A stretch of 64,000 nt of DNA from Cannabis sativa (lineage: Eukaryota; Streptophyta; Magnoliopsida; Rosales; Cannabaceae): contig NC_083610.1 of the NCBI RefSeq assembly GCF_029168945.1, positions 48,625,429 through 48,689,428 of the forward strand, written 5' to 3'. This document shows positions 1 through 11,707 of this stretch, one piece after another (the stretch's first letter is position 1; each line of letters opens with the position of its first letter). Under the pieces are notes generated by a model. The model ran no database searches and was not told the DNA's origin. It was given only the letters and a program-made list of their open reading frames with translations. The position numbers and the translations under genes were made by a program.

Positions 1-371
1 AAATAGCGGCATAAGTACCCAAAGTTTTGAGTTTGTAAGTGGCATAAATCCAATAATTTTTTTTAGTGGCATAAGTACTCAATGTTTGTAAAACTGTAAT
101 TTTTCTCTATTTTCATCAGTATAGACTCCGTTTTAAATTTATTAAAAAAAATTAGAAGTAACTGATACTACATATTTTTCGTCCAAACCAAATAATCTAA
201 AATTTGGGTCTTATATGTGTCCTATTTAAGACAATAACAGAGTCTGTAATGATGAAACTGGAAGAAAATTACAGTTTTATAAACATTGGGTACTTATGCC
301 ACTAAAAAAAATCATTGGGTTTATGTCGCTTACAAACTTAAAACTTTGGGTACTTATGCCACTATTTACCC
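1..371. mobile_element. MULE-type MITE, family A copy 1 (left end cut by window)
   Basis: Fold-back element whose two halves are near-complementary over more than 100 bp; terminal repeat reads GGGTAAATAGYGGCATAAGT, with the first four bases lost at the window edge. The right end is TATTTACCC at 371 and is followed by TTATCATTA, the expected 9-bp target duplication whose left partner is outside the window. Same family as 1779-2153 and 43037-43412. It has no coding capacity. The long inverted repeats and the 9-bp duplication of the other copies place it with Mutator-like non-autonomous elements. Confidence 0.85.
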
Positions 372-380
372 TTATCATTA

Positions 381-746
381 TAATATGTCTTAACGACTCA
401 CAGTACTTTGAAATTTATAATTTATCAAATACTTAGTTCAATTTTTTTCTACAGTTCTGCTGCAACTGTTTTTTCTCACACACATCTACAATTGCTTTTT
501 CTCACAGCACAATTATACTAAACTGGTCCTAAAAATGAGAAGAGGTTAAGGAAAGATTTAGTAGGATTGCAATCAAACTTGTGGAAAAACCTTTAATGCT
601 ACTTCACCCCTGCTTTGTTTTCTCCTGACGAAGATCCAAGCCTGACCTCATCGCCATGAGTGGAGACAGTTTGATATCTTTAAGAGTCATTAAGAGACCA
701 CCACAACAATAGGAAGGGCGAAAGATTTTTCCAAATATGTAAAATT
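381..746. other. Intergenic, no feature seen
   Basis: About 370 bases of AT-rich DNA between a MITE and a LINE fragment. I see no reading frame with family resemblance, no RNA gene and no repeat of note. Confidence 0.6.
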
Positions 747-757
747 AAATGGTTGAT

Positions 758-1652
758 GTAAGTTCTCTCTGCCCTGTATGTCGTGTTGCTGATGAGTCCA
801 TAACCCATTGTTTAGTCACTTGTCCAGTGATCAAAACTTGCTGGAATAGGGTCGGGATTGGCACATTAAGTGCCTCGTCTTCCTCTTTCATGGACTCGTG
901 CAGCTTTGTGTTTAACAAGGTAAATGCAGAAAAAAAAAAAAAAAAACAAAGCAGTGGTTGCGTCTGTCTGTTGGGCCATTTGGAATGCTCGAAATGATGT
1001 TGTTTGGAAAGGAAAACCAACCCGAGTGGAGGACATTGTTGGGTTTGCAAAAAGTTACCTTAATCAATGGAATAATGCTCAAAATACTACCCTTGGCTCA
1101 TCATGTTCTGATTATCAAGTTCATGATGGTGCAGAGCATTGGTCCCCTCCAATTGATAATAGAATTAAGGTTAATGTAGACGCAACTTTGTTTGATGAGG
1201 GGCGTTCTTTTGGTTCGAGTATGGTGGCTAGAGATAGTAAAGGTTGGTTGATCGAGGATCGAACCACATTTAAGATGGGCACGGTTGAACCAATCTTGGC
1301 TGAAGCAATCAGTGTCAAGGAAGCTCTCACATGGATATAGAGACAGTAGTGGGAGCATGTAATTGTGGAGAGCGATAGTCTTGGGGTGGTGCAAGCATTA
1401 CGTAGTTCTATACATATGATTTCTTTGTTTGGTCAAGTCATTCAAAGCTGTAAAAATTTGCTTGCTGAATTGTGTACTGTTGAGGTTATTTTTATTAAAC
1501 GATCTGCTAATGTAGTGGCTCATAGCTTTGCTAGGACTACTATTTTGTATCCTGATCGTACCTTCAATATGGAGTCTGTTCCTACTGATTTGTTACCTTA
1601 TTTGGTAACTGAGTTTGTTGGTTAATAAAGTTTAACATTTTCTAGTAAAAAA
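758..1652 (+). mobile_element. 5'-truncated LINE (L1-type) insertion, 3' end of ORF2
   Basis: The fragment encodes the last part of a plant non-LTR retrotransposon ORF2. First comes the zf-RVT zinc finger (CPVC, then THCLVTCP), then a WAIWNARND-type linker, then an RNase H-like domain (VNVDATLFDEGRS, later ESDSLGVVQALRSS). The frame shifts near 950 at a long A run and stops at about 1338, so the copy is dead. It ends in an A-rich tail and is bounded by an 11-bp direct repeat, AAATGGTTGAT, at 747-757 and 1653-1663, the target duplication of target-primed reverse transcription. This makes it a complete 5'-truncated insertion about 0.9 kb long, not a random relic. Confidence 0.85.
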
Positions 1653-1778
1653 AAATGGTTGATTTGGGTTATCTTTCTTCGATCTATTGAGGAAGATGAG
1701 AGAGATCTTAGAAGTGAGCATGGCCGAGATAGAGACGGAGAAGACAGGGTGTCGCGAAGTTTTTGGTCTTACAATAAA

Positions 1779-2153
1779 GGGTAAATAGTGGCATAAGTAC
1801 CCAAAGTTTTAGGTTTGGTAGCGGTAAAATCCAATAATTTTTTTTAGTGGCATAAGTACCCAATGTTTATAAAACTGTAATTTTCTTACAGTTTCATCAG
1901 TACAGACTCTGTTATTGTCTTAAACAGGACACATATAAGACCAAAATTTTAGATTATTTGGTCTGGACGAAAAATATGTATTATCAGTTACTTCCAAATC
2001 TTTTTTTAATAAATTTAAAACGGAGTATATACTGACGAAAATAGAGAAAATTACAGTTTTACAAACATTAGGTACTTATGCCACTAAAAAAAATTATTAG
2101 GTTTATGCCGCTTACAAACTCAAAACTTTGAGTACATATGCCGGTATTTACCC
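1779..2153. mobile_element. MULE-type MITE, family A copy 2 (complete)
   Basis: 375-bp fold-back element with terminal repeats GGGTAAATAGTGGCATAAGT / reverse complement, flanked by a perfect 9-bp duplication TACAATAAA at 1770-1778 and 2154-2162. A 9-bp duplication with long terminal repeats is the signature of Mutator-like elements. No coding capacity. Confidence 0.9.
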
Positions 2154-2439
2154 TACAATAAAACTTAATTTGTTGTGTTACCATTAAGCTTTTGACTACC
2201 TACATATAAGTTAGATATTTTGTTCTCTAAAATATCATTTTTGGGCTTAACTACGAATTACAAGATTAGTTATTCATGGCACAAATTACAACTGCAGCTC
2301 TCGAGCCAACAGAACGACATCATATAATTCACCATGAACTACACTAAATTGCCTTTGGCTTAAACAGATTTTACAGCTAATTAAGATGAAACTTAACACC
2401 ACAATAAAATGAACCAATATATATGTACAGCGACGACAT

Positions 2440-3430
2440 TTAAAGAGTTATAAAGTAGTCGCAATAGAACACATAAATCTGAAAAATTTATCATTTTTCT
2501 ACTTCGTCTTTTATAAAATTTAATTTAAGGGCTATAGAGACCACATTGTCATCACTATAGGTGCCTTCAAAATACCTTTACCTATAGTAACAACAATGCC
2601 AACTCTACAGGTGTCTAAATTATTTTGAGAAGAAATACAACATGATAATTATTTAGTATATATTTTTTTTTTTATTTTCCTCAAATTGTCTAGAACTATG
2701 CACCAAACGATTAGGAAAAGATCAAAATTTGTGAGAAATTATAATTTTAACATCCTACAACGACATTTCATCAAAAAGAAAAAACATCCTACATCGACAA
2801 TGTTGTCGCAATAGGTACTGAAAATTTAAGGCAATAGATCACTCCAAAAAATTTGGTGGAACTCAAAAGTTGTGGGAAATTATGATTTCAAAATACTATA
2901 GCGACGATTACAACGACAAAGTTGATCATCGCAGTAGAATGTTAAATCAATAGTTTACTTATTTACTAAAACAAAATCTTAATAAATTTTTCCTTCTAAA
3001 TTTTTTGTAACCTATTGCAATGACAATATCATGAAGCTATTTGCAGCACGCAAAATTGATTACGCTAATATATACGCTAACATTTTAGCGATGATATTTC
3101 ATTGCAGTAGCCTATAGTGACGATTAGGCAAAAATTAAAATTTGTGAAAAATTATAGTTTTAACATCATATAACAACAATGTCATCGCAGTAGGTTGCTG
3201 AAAATTTAAGGTAATAAAACTCACACCAAAAAATTTGGTGGAACTCAAAATAAATTAATGTTTCATTTATTTAATGAAATAAAATATTAATAATATTTTC
3301 TTTTTAAATTTTTTGTAACAATCATTGTATTTGTTGTAGCATGCTAAATTGAGCAATTAAGCCAATATATATGCTATCATTTTAGCCACGATATTTCGTC
3401 CCAATAGCCTATAGCGACAAATTTTTGGCT
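2440..3430. repeat. Diverged tandem repeats with TAGCGACGA motifs (CACTA-like subterminal region?)
   Basis: Blocks recur in the same order at about 0.3-0.4 kb spacing. One block is near 2707 and 3121 (ACGATTAGG followed by AAAATTTGTGA). A second is near 2824 and 3203 (AAATTTAAGG, then CCAAAAAATTTGGTGGAACT). A third is near 2954 and 3263, and a fourth near 3061 and 3361 (TATAGYGACGA). Short GCGACGA/TCGTCGC words are scattered throughout. Repeats of this kind are found in the non-coding parts of some plant CACTA elements, but I see no CACTA terminus, so the assignment is tentative. Confidence 0.45.
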
Positions 3431-4013
3431 TTCAAAGAGTCTTCGTCGCCACTTGCAAGCAACTATTGGCCTTTCTCCAAAGACACGGAAACTCGACCAT
3501 TCATTTGTAGTACCCTTCCAATTCCATGTTGGACAATTTTTCTTAATTTTATTTGTAACACTTCTCAACTCTTTTATTTCTATACGAAAATAAATCAACT
3601 ATAAATATTAATTTTAGAAATATTAAATTATTAAATTTTGATTAATTTTTTATTTGAACTTACGTTAACTTAACTTGTCTTGATTAGATAGTTTTTTGTT
3701 GTGTTAGCCATTATAATCAATAATTAATGAACGTAGCATCTCTACATATGAAGTTTAGTTAAAATAAAAATGTAGATTTTTCTAATTAACTGAAGTTTTT
3801 GAGGTAATTGTTATGAATCAATTATGTATGTATATATAATCATATTATCTAATTATTATTGTGTTCTAAATTATATACAAATTTTTGTATCCTGATTTAT
3901 TTTATTTTTTAACACCAATAATAAATAATAATAAAAAATGAGTTGTTATGCTTAATTTTGTTACTTAATAAAAAAATATCAAAAAATATTTAACTCAAAG
4001 TCAATTTTTTTTT
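3431..4013. other. AT-rich intergenic, no feature seen
   Basis: Very AT-rich DNA between the diverged repeats and the next MITE. The minus-strand frame over 3377-3598 has no family resemblance and lies partly in the repeat; I do not call a gene. Confidence 0.5.
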
Positions 4014-4370
4014 AGTAATTTGTGGTATAAGTACCTAAGTTTAACTTTCGGTTGCAAATAAATATTTAAGTTTAATTTTTAGTGGTAATAATACCTAAAT
4101 TATCTTCTGAAACTCTGTAAATACATGGTTGTTAAATGTTAAGTAAATTACCATGTGACAATCTCTGATTGGTCCAGGTCATAAATTTTTAATTTATTTT
4201 TTTAAAAAAAAATAATTTATATATACCAAAAAGACAATGACACGTGGATAATAACTTGACATTTAACGGTCAAGTACCTACAGAGTTCTAAAAATATAAC
4301 TTATGTATTATTACCACCAAAAATTAAACTTAGGTAGAGTTAAACTTAAATATTTATGATGCAAATTACT
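4014..4370. mobile_element. Fold-back MITE, family B
   Basis: About 357 bp. The left end AGTAATTTGTGGTATAAGTA is mirrored at the right end by a stretch whose reverse complement starts AGTAATTTGCATCATAAATA. Both sides are followed by ATTTTTTTT, compatible with a 9-bp duplication but too low in complexity to be decisive. No coding capacity. Confidence 0.65.
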
Positions 4371-4520
4371 ATTTTTTTTTTATCTTTTTTTTTTGCTGAA
4401 TAATTTTTTTTTTTAATTTTTCTCATGAAACAATCCCAGTCCATATAATGTAAAAATATTATATAAATTTAAGGGAAATTTACATAAACTACTATTTTTG
4501 ACAAATTTTTTACACATTTA

Positions 4521-6535
4521 TAGTAACACCCTACTAGATTAGGCGTGTTATTGTGATTTCTTAATGTTGTGCACTCCTTTGATAATCAAAGGGTTAATGG
4601 AAAAATATGGATAATTTAAAATTTTCTTAAATAAATTTTAAACTTAATCAATTAAATATTTTACATAATTTGGGATCCCGCCTTTTAGAATTTTTAATTG
4701 TTTTGCAAAATGTATAACTACAAAATTTGTTACCTAGCGACTAGCAAAATAAAGCCCGTTGTCCCAAAAATCGAACACTCAGGTCTAACCGTCCAAATAT
4801 GTACAATTTTCATCCGCTCGTACTCACTGCTGATCAGCATTAGCTTTGCCCTTACCTACACATGCAAATAATAACTGTGAGTCGACAGACTCAGTAAGAA
4901 AAATATAATCATATCATAAACATAAAAACTTGATTATAACTATGCGCCCATACACCCAATTATAACCCTATCCCGCGTCCAACGCGTACTGAGCCTACAA
5001 TATTCCTAAGACAGTACTATTGACCATAATATTAGCCTATACTCGAAACTCTAGTCGTATCGATGTAATAGCGTCAATCAGTACTTTTGCCAAACATATA
5101 TGCCGGTATTCAGTATAACTCCATGTACACTAATACCGCCATTGCTGATATGTTATCTAACATACATTCATAAATATGCACAGTTAAACACGTAATCATA
5201 TATTCATATTATTATACTAATCTTACATTGACTCTAAATTCAGGTGTGCCGGTCAACCTGAGTAGGAACTGATGCTCGACGATTTACAAGCCCCTAAGTC
5301 ACAACATACGTAAAATTGATAAGTGATATGCTAAATCACTTTTCAGGGACTTAGACTCAAAACTAGAAGTTTTCTTATCGGTAAATACCATGACAATACA
5401 CTAAAGATCAAGAAAATGCTAAAAAATGAGTTCCCAGAAAAACGTCACAAGAAACGGCAAGCCATTTCCTAAAAACAACAAGCCATTTTTCTGGTCTCTG
5501 ACTGCCAAAAATGATAAGTCATTTATGGGAAAACGGGTTGTCGTTTTTTGCTGCAGAAACACAAGAAATCCCATAATTCAAAGAATTCTACCCCAAATCT
5601 TACCAAAAGTTCTAGATCGCCTAATAACAAGCATAAACCAACTAAAAAATGCATCATCCATCAACAATTTCAAAATCCACCATTAGTGACCTAAGTTTGA
5701 GCTCAAAAGTTTAAAATTAGCTCAAACTCAACCACAACCATTAAAACATCCACAAAACCACCTAATTAACTCAAATATAACTTTATAAACCAATTCTAAG
5801 CATCTTCAAAGCATACAATAACTAAACTCTCAAAAATAACCATAAAACCTAATAACCTCTCAAGAAAATCAAAGAGAAGAGGGAAGGTGAACTTACCTTA
5901 GGTTAATTCTTGAAATTCCTACAGAATTCTTGCTAAATCACCAAGAAAAAGTGAATCAAAACATGGTTTCTTGTTGAGTTCTAGAGAGGCCAAGAAAGAA
6001 AAAGACTTGGAGAGAGAAAATGATTTAGGTTAATTCTAATTTTTTTTTTTTTGTGTGTGTGTTTTTGGCTAATTATCAACAAAGAGATAAGGTTAATCTC
6101 TTGTTTACAATTCAGCTCATTAAGTAATAAAACTAAAGGATTATTAACTAATCAACTAACTTTTAAATAAAGATAAAGCTAAGATAAAATGATTATTCCT
6201 TATTTGCTTATACATAAAGTAATCAACTTATATAGGGGTAAAATAGTCTTAATCTATAACCCCAAACATTCTTGATATTCCTAATGTCTAATTATATTGC
6301 TCCACTATTTATAAGGTACTAAATCATATCTACGTGATTATATAGGTCATACGTCGCATTTCACTATTACTAGGCATAAAATATGAAAATCATAAAATTC
6401 TGCATACATCATAATTAATACACTTAGAATTTTAATATATCTCCATGATTGCATAAATAATAAACAAAAGTCTAATTCTGAAATTAAGTCTTGCTTGTTT
6501 ACTAATTTTCATATTAAAGTTAAGCGGTCATTACA
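4521..6535 (-). repeat. 3' LTR of the outer chromovirus
   Basis: About 2.0 kb. On the plus strand it runs from a decayed TG-like end (TAGTAACACC) to CATTACA at 6535. Its first 0.85 kb aligns with 11431-11707 followed by 33468-33975, which shows that the latter two pieces were once continuous. The lower copy has extra bases near 4540 relative to the upper one. A purine-rich stretch just outside 6535 on the minus strand (ACAGAGGTATAAT) fits a polypurine tract. The 86-residue frame at 5426-5686 lies inside this LTR and is not a gene. Confidence 0.8.
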
Positions 6536-6544
6536 ATTATACCT

Positions 6545-6922
6545 CTGTTAAAAGAATTTTATCCTCGAAATCTAACCTGAATAACTTCGAATATTGAGCT
6601 CTCATATCAAACTTCAACTCCCAGGTGGCTTTCTCCACCTAACTGTTTTTCCAGAGTAATCTTTTCTATCAAGGATCTGCATTGGTTTCTCCTCATATGA
6701 AAAATATGATTGGAGTTCTAAGTTTTCATAACTCAACACATGAATGAGATCCGAGACATATTTTCGTAACATAGAGACATGAAATACATTATGAATTGCT
6801 AACAATGCTGGAGGCAAGGCTAGGCGATAAGAAACTAATCCAACCTTCTCGAGAATCTCAAAAGGCCCTGTAAATCTAGGGCATAACTTGCCCTTTTTCC
6901 CAAAATGTTTAATCCCCTTCAT
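6545..6922 (-). pseudogene. Chromodomain region of outer chromovirus pol (frameshifted)
   Basis: Frames on the minus strand encode the integrase C-terminal module (FTGPFEILEKVG, then FHVSMLRKYV) and the start of a chromodomain (QILDRKDY). After a frameshift near 6620 the rest of the chromodomain is recognisable (ATWELKFDMRAQY) down to about 6550. In chromoviruses this domain is thought to direct integration to heterochromatin by binding modified histones. Here it is broken in frame, so no function is expected. Confidence 0.75.
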
Positions 6923-8031
6923 TGGAGATACCCATAGGAATACGTAATTTTCTACCTGAAACTCTATATTTCTGCATTATGGATCTGCATAACTCTTTTG
7001 TCTACTCTAAGAGGTGAGCATCCTGGCCTTGATCTTCTTTATTGCCTCATTGGTCTGTTGTACTGATTTCAGACCTAAGTACTTCCTTTCTCCATTTTCA
7101 TCAATAGGAGATCTACACTTCCTGCCATACAATATCTCATAGGGGTCATCCCTATAGTACTTTGATAGATGTTGTTGTATGAAAACTCTATCAACAACAA
7201 ATACTTACTCTAGGAGCCTTCAAAATCCATCACACAAGCTCGTAACAAATCTTTCAATATCTGGATTATTCTCTCGGATTGACCATCTATTTGGGGATAG
7301 AATGTTGTACTAAACTTTAACTTTGTACCCATGGCTCACTGGAGACTTTCCCAAAACTTTGAAGTAAACTTTAGATCCCTATCTGATACAATGGACTTTA
7401 GAGTCCCATGTAATCGTACTATTTCCTTTATGTAGAGTTCTACATACTGATCTACTATATACGTTGTTTTCATGGGTAGAAAATGTGTTGTCTTGGTAAA
7501 CTGATCCACAACTATCCATGTGGAATCAAACATACTCGTGGTTCTAGGTAGTCCAACCACAAAATCTATGGTGACATCCTCCCATTTCCACTCGGGAAGG
7601 GTCAAAGGCTGCAACAATCCTGCAGGTCTTTGATGTTCAACCTTGATCTGTTGAAAAGTCAGACACTGAGATACGTACTCCACCACATCCTTTTTAATAC
7701 CGCACCACCAGTAGTAAGGTTTTAAATCTTGATACATTTTGGTGGTACCAGGATGTAATGAATAGGGTGTAGTATGAGCTTCATCAAGAATCTCTCTTCT
7801 AAGTTCCACACTAATGGGAACACAAACTCGGGCTTTGTAAAGCAACATCCCATTACTTGACACTGTGAAATCCTTAGCTTGACTAACTAGAACTTCCTCT
7901 CGGGTCTTTATCAATTTTGGATCCACTAATTGAGCTACTCTAATTCTTTCCAACAAGTCTAATTGTAGCATCAAATTATTGAGTTTACCAACCACAAACT
8001 CAATATCTAATTTGACCATGTCGTCTGCCAA
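6923..8031 (-). pseudogene. Integrase of outer chromovirus (decayed)
   Basis: The main open stretch (8031-7336) holds the integrase zinc finger and catalytic core. The zinc-binding histidines are present, but the last cysteine of the usual CLTCQQ motif is replaced (CLTFQQ). The catalytic triad is visible: D in TIDFVVGLP, D in VSDRDLKF and E in FWESLQ. From 7335 down to 6923 the frame is broken by stops, though the sequence is still integrase-like. The expected role was insertion of the cDNA copy. The lost zinc ligand and frame breaks make it inactive. Confidence 0.8.
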
Positions 8032-8037
8032 CTAAGG

Positions 8038-8768
8038 TGAAATCAAAATCATGCTGGATACCTGCTCGGGAACCTTCTTACTTAGGGCATCTGCCACTAC
8101 ATTGGCCTTCTCGGGATGATAAAGAATCTCACAATCATAATCTTTAACTAGCTCCAACCACCACCTCTATCTCATATTCAAATCTTTTTGGGTAATAAAA
8201 TATATGAGGCTCTTGTGATCGGTATAAATCTCACACTTCTCTTTGTAGAGATAGTGTCACCAAATTTTCAAGACAAACACCACTGCAGTAAGCTCTAGGT
8301 CATGAGTTGGGTATCGCTGCTCATACTCTTTAACTGGAGGGAGGCATAAGCAATAACCCTATTGGTTTGAATTAGAACGCACCCCAGACCTTGCCTGGAT
8401 GCATCACAATAAATCACGAACTTTTCCTGGTCTAACGGTAGTGTTAGCATTGGGACTGTGATCACTCATTGCTTTAGTTCTTGGAAACTTATTTTGCACT
8501 TGTTTGTCCATATAAACCGCTGATTCTTCTTAGCTAACTATGTTAAGGGAGTTAGAATTTTGGAAAACCCCTCAACAAACCGACGGTAATAACCAGCTAA
8601 ACCCAGAAAGTTTCTAACTTCAGTGACTGTCTTTAGCCTCGGCCAATCCTTGACGGATTCAATCTTTCCTGGATTAACTATGATCCCATCCTTACTGACA
8701 ATGTGCCCTAAGAATGACACTTGAGATAGCTAGAATTCACATTTCTTAAACTTAGCATAGAGCTTATG
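8038..8768 (-). pseudogene. RT thumb and RNase H remnant of outer chromovirus
   Basis: 8720-8538 encodes the RT thumb/connection with the typical [11 protein letters not shown] and [16 protein letters not shown] motifs. Below it, broken frames keep the RNase H core (YCDASRQGLGCVLIQ near 8410-8340). Several stops and frameshifts occur in between. It forms part of the same decayed pol as its neighbours on both sides. Confidence 0.75.
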
Positions 8769-8771
8769 TTC

Positions 8772-9239
8772 CTATAGCCTGTGTAAAACCATATGCAGAT
8801 GTTGCTCATGCTCCTTTTCTGACTGAGAGTATACAAGGATATCATCGATAAATACTATAACACATATATCGAGAAAATCCTTGAATATCCTATTCATCAG
8901 GTCCATGAAAGCTTCCAGAGCATTGGTTAGTCCAAAAGATATAACTAAGAATTCATAATGGCCATACATAGTACAAAAGGCAGTCTTTGGAATGTCCTCC
9001 TCTTGGATTTTGAACTGATGATAGCCCGATCGAAGATCAATTTTAGAGAAAACTATCTTTCTTTGAAGTTGATCGAACAAATCGTCGATACTAGGTAAAG
9101 GGTATTTATTCTTGATATTCAATTTGTTTAATTCTCGGTAGTCAATACACATACAAAGTGATCCATCTTTCTTTTTAACAAACAACACTAGAGCTCCCCA
9201 AGGTGACACACTGGGTTGAAAAAATCCTAAGTCAAGCAT
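8772..9239 (-). pseudogene. Reverse transcriptase domain of outer chromovirus
   Basis: 155 codons covering the RT palm and fingers: [19 protein letters not shown], then [12 protein letters not shown], then the catalytic box FIDDILVYS (the usual F/YxDD). The motif that normally reads MPFGLTNAPA is altered to [10 protein letters not shown]. The frame is closed upstream (9240-9347) by stops, so RT is separated from protease. This is the best preserved part of the element. Confidence 0.85.
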
Positions 9240-9347
9240 CCCCTAAAGTTGAATCTTTAATTCTTTAAGTTCTGCAGGAGCCATTCTATAAGGTGCTTTA
9301 GAAACTGGCTCCACTCCATGTACTAAAGCAATTACAAAGTCTATTTC

Positions 9348-9803
9348 TCACTGTGGTGGTAAACCCATAAGTTCTTTAGGAAACACATCTAAGAACTCTT
9401 GAACCACTTTAATATCCTCAGGGCGAACTGATTCAGGTCTAGTGGTATCTAGCACTACTGCTAGAAACCCTAAGCACCCTTCTTGTAATAATTCCCTAAC
9501 TTTCAATAAAGAAATTAATGGAATACAGGAACCTTGTAGTGATCCCACAAACACAAACGGTTCTTCACCCACTAGTTGGAAGATCACCATCTTCCTCTTA
9601 CAATCAATACTAGTTGCATACTTAGACAAGAAATCCATTCCCAAGATAATATCAAAATCCGCTAAACCCAATTCCACTAGATCAGCACTCAACTCTCTAT
9701 CCTCAATCCTAATCGGCATAGACCTAACCCACCTTTTAGAGATAACTAATGCTCCACTAGGTAGTAGGGTTCCAAACCTTTTATCATAATTACCATATGG
9801 CAT
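9348..9803 (-). pseudogene. Aspartic protease and linker of outer chromovirus
   Basis: Encodes the C-terminal part of the retroviral-type aspartic protease region (FDIILGMDFLSKY, CKRKMVIF) followed by the protease-RT linker typical of chromoviruses (EFLDVFPKELMGLPP). The N-terminal part with the catalytic site lies across the boundary with the zinc-knuckle frame (LFYSRATHSYV at about 9830, where the active-site DSGATHSF is mutated). The catalytic aspartate therefore appears lost. Confidence 0.7.
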
Positions 9804-10071
9804 ACCAAATTTTTTTAATTATTATGGCCACCACATAAGAATGAGTGGCCCTAGAGTAAAACAAAATAGAGTAATAAGATTTGATGAGCGAGAGCTGACC
9901 TGTAACAACTAAGGGGCTAGTTTCTGCATCAGCCTGAGTAAGAGCAAATACCCTTGCTGGAGCGAGTTTCACCTCTGACTTCTGTTCTTCCTTCTTTAAC
10001 TGTGGGCAGTCTCTTTTATAATGTCCAGTTAGACCACACTGGAAACATCCACGACCTCTACACTTGCCCAA
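9790..10071 (-). pseudogene. Gag zinc knuckle and protease start of outer chromovirus
   Basis: Contains one CCHC zinc knuckle (CFQCGLTGHYKRDC), the nucleic-acid binding motif at the gag C-terminus. It then runs into a degenerate protease active site (YSRATHSYV instead of DSGATHSF). The frame ends with IKKIWYAIW after a frameshift relative to the downstream protease frame. Confidence 0.75.
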
Positions 10072-10155
10072 ATGATGTTTCTTACAGTTAGGGTATTCTG
10101 GGTAAGTGTATCGGTTCTCAGACCCACCCTGACGGTTACCATGATCTTGGTTCCC

Positions 10156-11190
10156 TCAGAACTTTTTATTTTGACTTAATCCACCGAACGCGTGTGGAAG
10201 TTTTCTCTTCTGATTAGTGGTTGAGTCACTACCACCCCTACCATAACCAAAGGTAGGAGGATCAGTAGCTCCAACAATAATTTGAGTCCCTCGAGACTCC
10301 TGAATACACTCAATTGTGCCCTCAGCTCGTAGTGCTTTTCCCATCACATCAGCATAAGTGGTGGCATCATCCGTTGTAATCATCAGGTCGTGTGTAATCT
10401 TGGGATTCAACCCATCCAAATACTTCTCTTTCTTACTTAAGTCAGTTGGCACTATTCCTAAGACCAACCTAGCCAGTCTATCAAACTGTATCGTAAACTC
10501 TGTAACGGACATATTTTCCTTTTGAGTCAATTGTGTAAACTCCTTTCTCTTTGCACTACGGACTGCTTCATTGTAGTATTTTACATTAAACAACTCTTGA
10601 AATTTTTCCCAAGTAATTTTGGTGACGTCGCGAGTGAGGGGTACCATGTCCCACCAAACCAGGGCATCAATCTGGAATTAAAACGTTGCACAAGACACTC
10701 TGTCATTGCCAATGACTCTCATAAAATTCAAAATCTTGGTAATAATAGTTAGTCATTGCTTGACTTTCCTAACGTCTGGACCTCTTAGAAAGATTGGAAG
10801 TGCTTGCATACGGAACCTTTCATAAAGTGGTTCCATTCGATTAACGACGACAACCAGCCCCACTTGCATAAAAGGGGCATGAGCCATCTGCACCTTAGGA
10901 GCAGACATTACAGGAGCACTCTATTGTCTCAAACGTCAGATCTCTTCATCTTGCTCATTAATCCTGGCTTGCATTTCAGCAAACCTATATTCCCAATCCT
11001 AGGTAGCATGCGGTGGGTTAACATGACCCTGACCGCGTGCCCTACCTCTTGGGCCTCTGTCTCGGCCACAAATATTTGGGGGAAATTATACTTCCTGACC
11101 GCTATTGGATCTGACCAAATTACCCTGGCTTCTTGTGTGCCGCCTAGCATCCATTCTATTAGAACAGTATGCGAAACAGTGAGCTAGCCT
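10156..11190 (-). pseudogene. Gag of outer chromovirus (decayed)
   Basis: 10647-10156 encodes the core of plant retrotransposon gag (TWEKFQELFNVKYY, then TEFTIQFDRLARL, then KYLDGLNPKI). Upstream, to about 11190, broken frames keep the arginine/glycine-rich N-terminus (RGRARGQGHVNPPHA) and a stretch DWEYRFAEMQARI. At least four stops or frameshifts interrupt it. The expected role was forming the cytoplasmic particle; this copy cannot. Confidence 0.7.
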
Positions 11191-11414
11191 AGTCAGATCG
11201 CGATCAAAATTAAATTTTAATTACCACTTACTTGAGAAAATAAAACATGCTCTTATTCAACTATCAGGCTACTAACATGCTTCCTATCATGCTTTTCTTA
11301 TCACATACTAACAAAGCAAACTACTAAAGCATAAGAGGCTTACTGAACCGTGAGTCGAACTTATCTCTGATTATGATTGTACATATTGTGATGATCTTCA
11401 GATCACAACCTGGC

Positions 11415-11427
11415 GGCTTTAATACCA
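11415..11427 (-). promoter_or_regulatory. Primer binding site of the outer chromovirus
   Basis: The minus strand reads TGGTATTAAAGCC three bases inside the 5' LTR, close to the initiator-tRNA-Met complement TGGTATCAGAGCC (two mismatches). It fixes the orientation and the inner edge of the LTR at 11431. Confidence 0.7.
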
Positions 11428-11430
11428 AAT

Positions 11431-11707
11431 TGTAATACCCTTTTGCTAATCAACGGGATTATGGAAAACGTGGATAATTTAAAATTTTCTTAAATAAACT
11501 TTAAACTTAATATATTAAATACTTTACATAATCTGAGATCCCATCTTTTAAAATTTACATCTATTTTACAAAATATATAACTCCAAAAGTGGTCGTCTAG
11601 CGACTACCAAAATAAAGTCTGCTACCCCGAAGATCGAACACTCCAGGTCTAACCGTCCCGATATATACAATTTTTATTTGCTCATACTCTCTATTGTTTA
11701 GTCTTAC
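11431..11707 (-). repeat. 5' LTR of outer chromovirus, inner piece
   Basis: Begins TGTAATACCC and aligns with the lower LTR starting at 4521. It ends at CTTAC (11703-11707), the target duplication of the nested Tat element, and resumes at 33468. Confidence 0.85.

Noticed and set aside
5426..5686. 86-residue frame near the left of the nest
   Set aside because: Falls within the LTR of the outer chromovirus; no homology.
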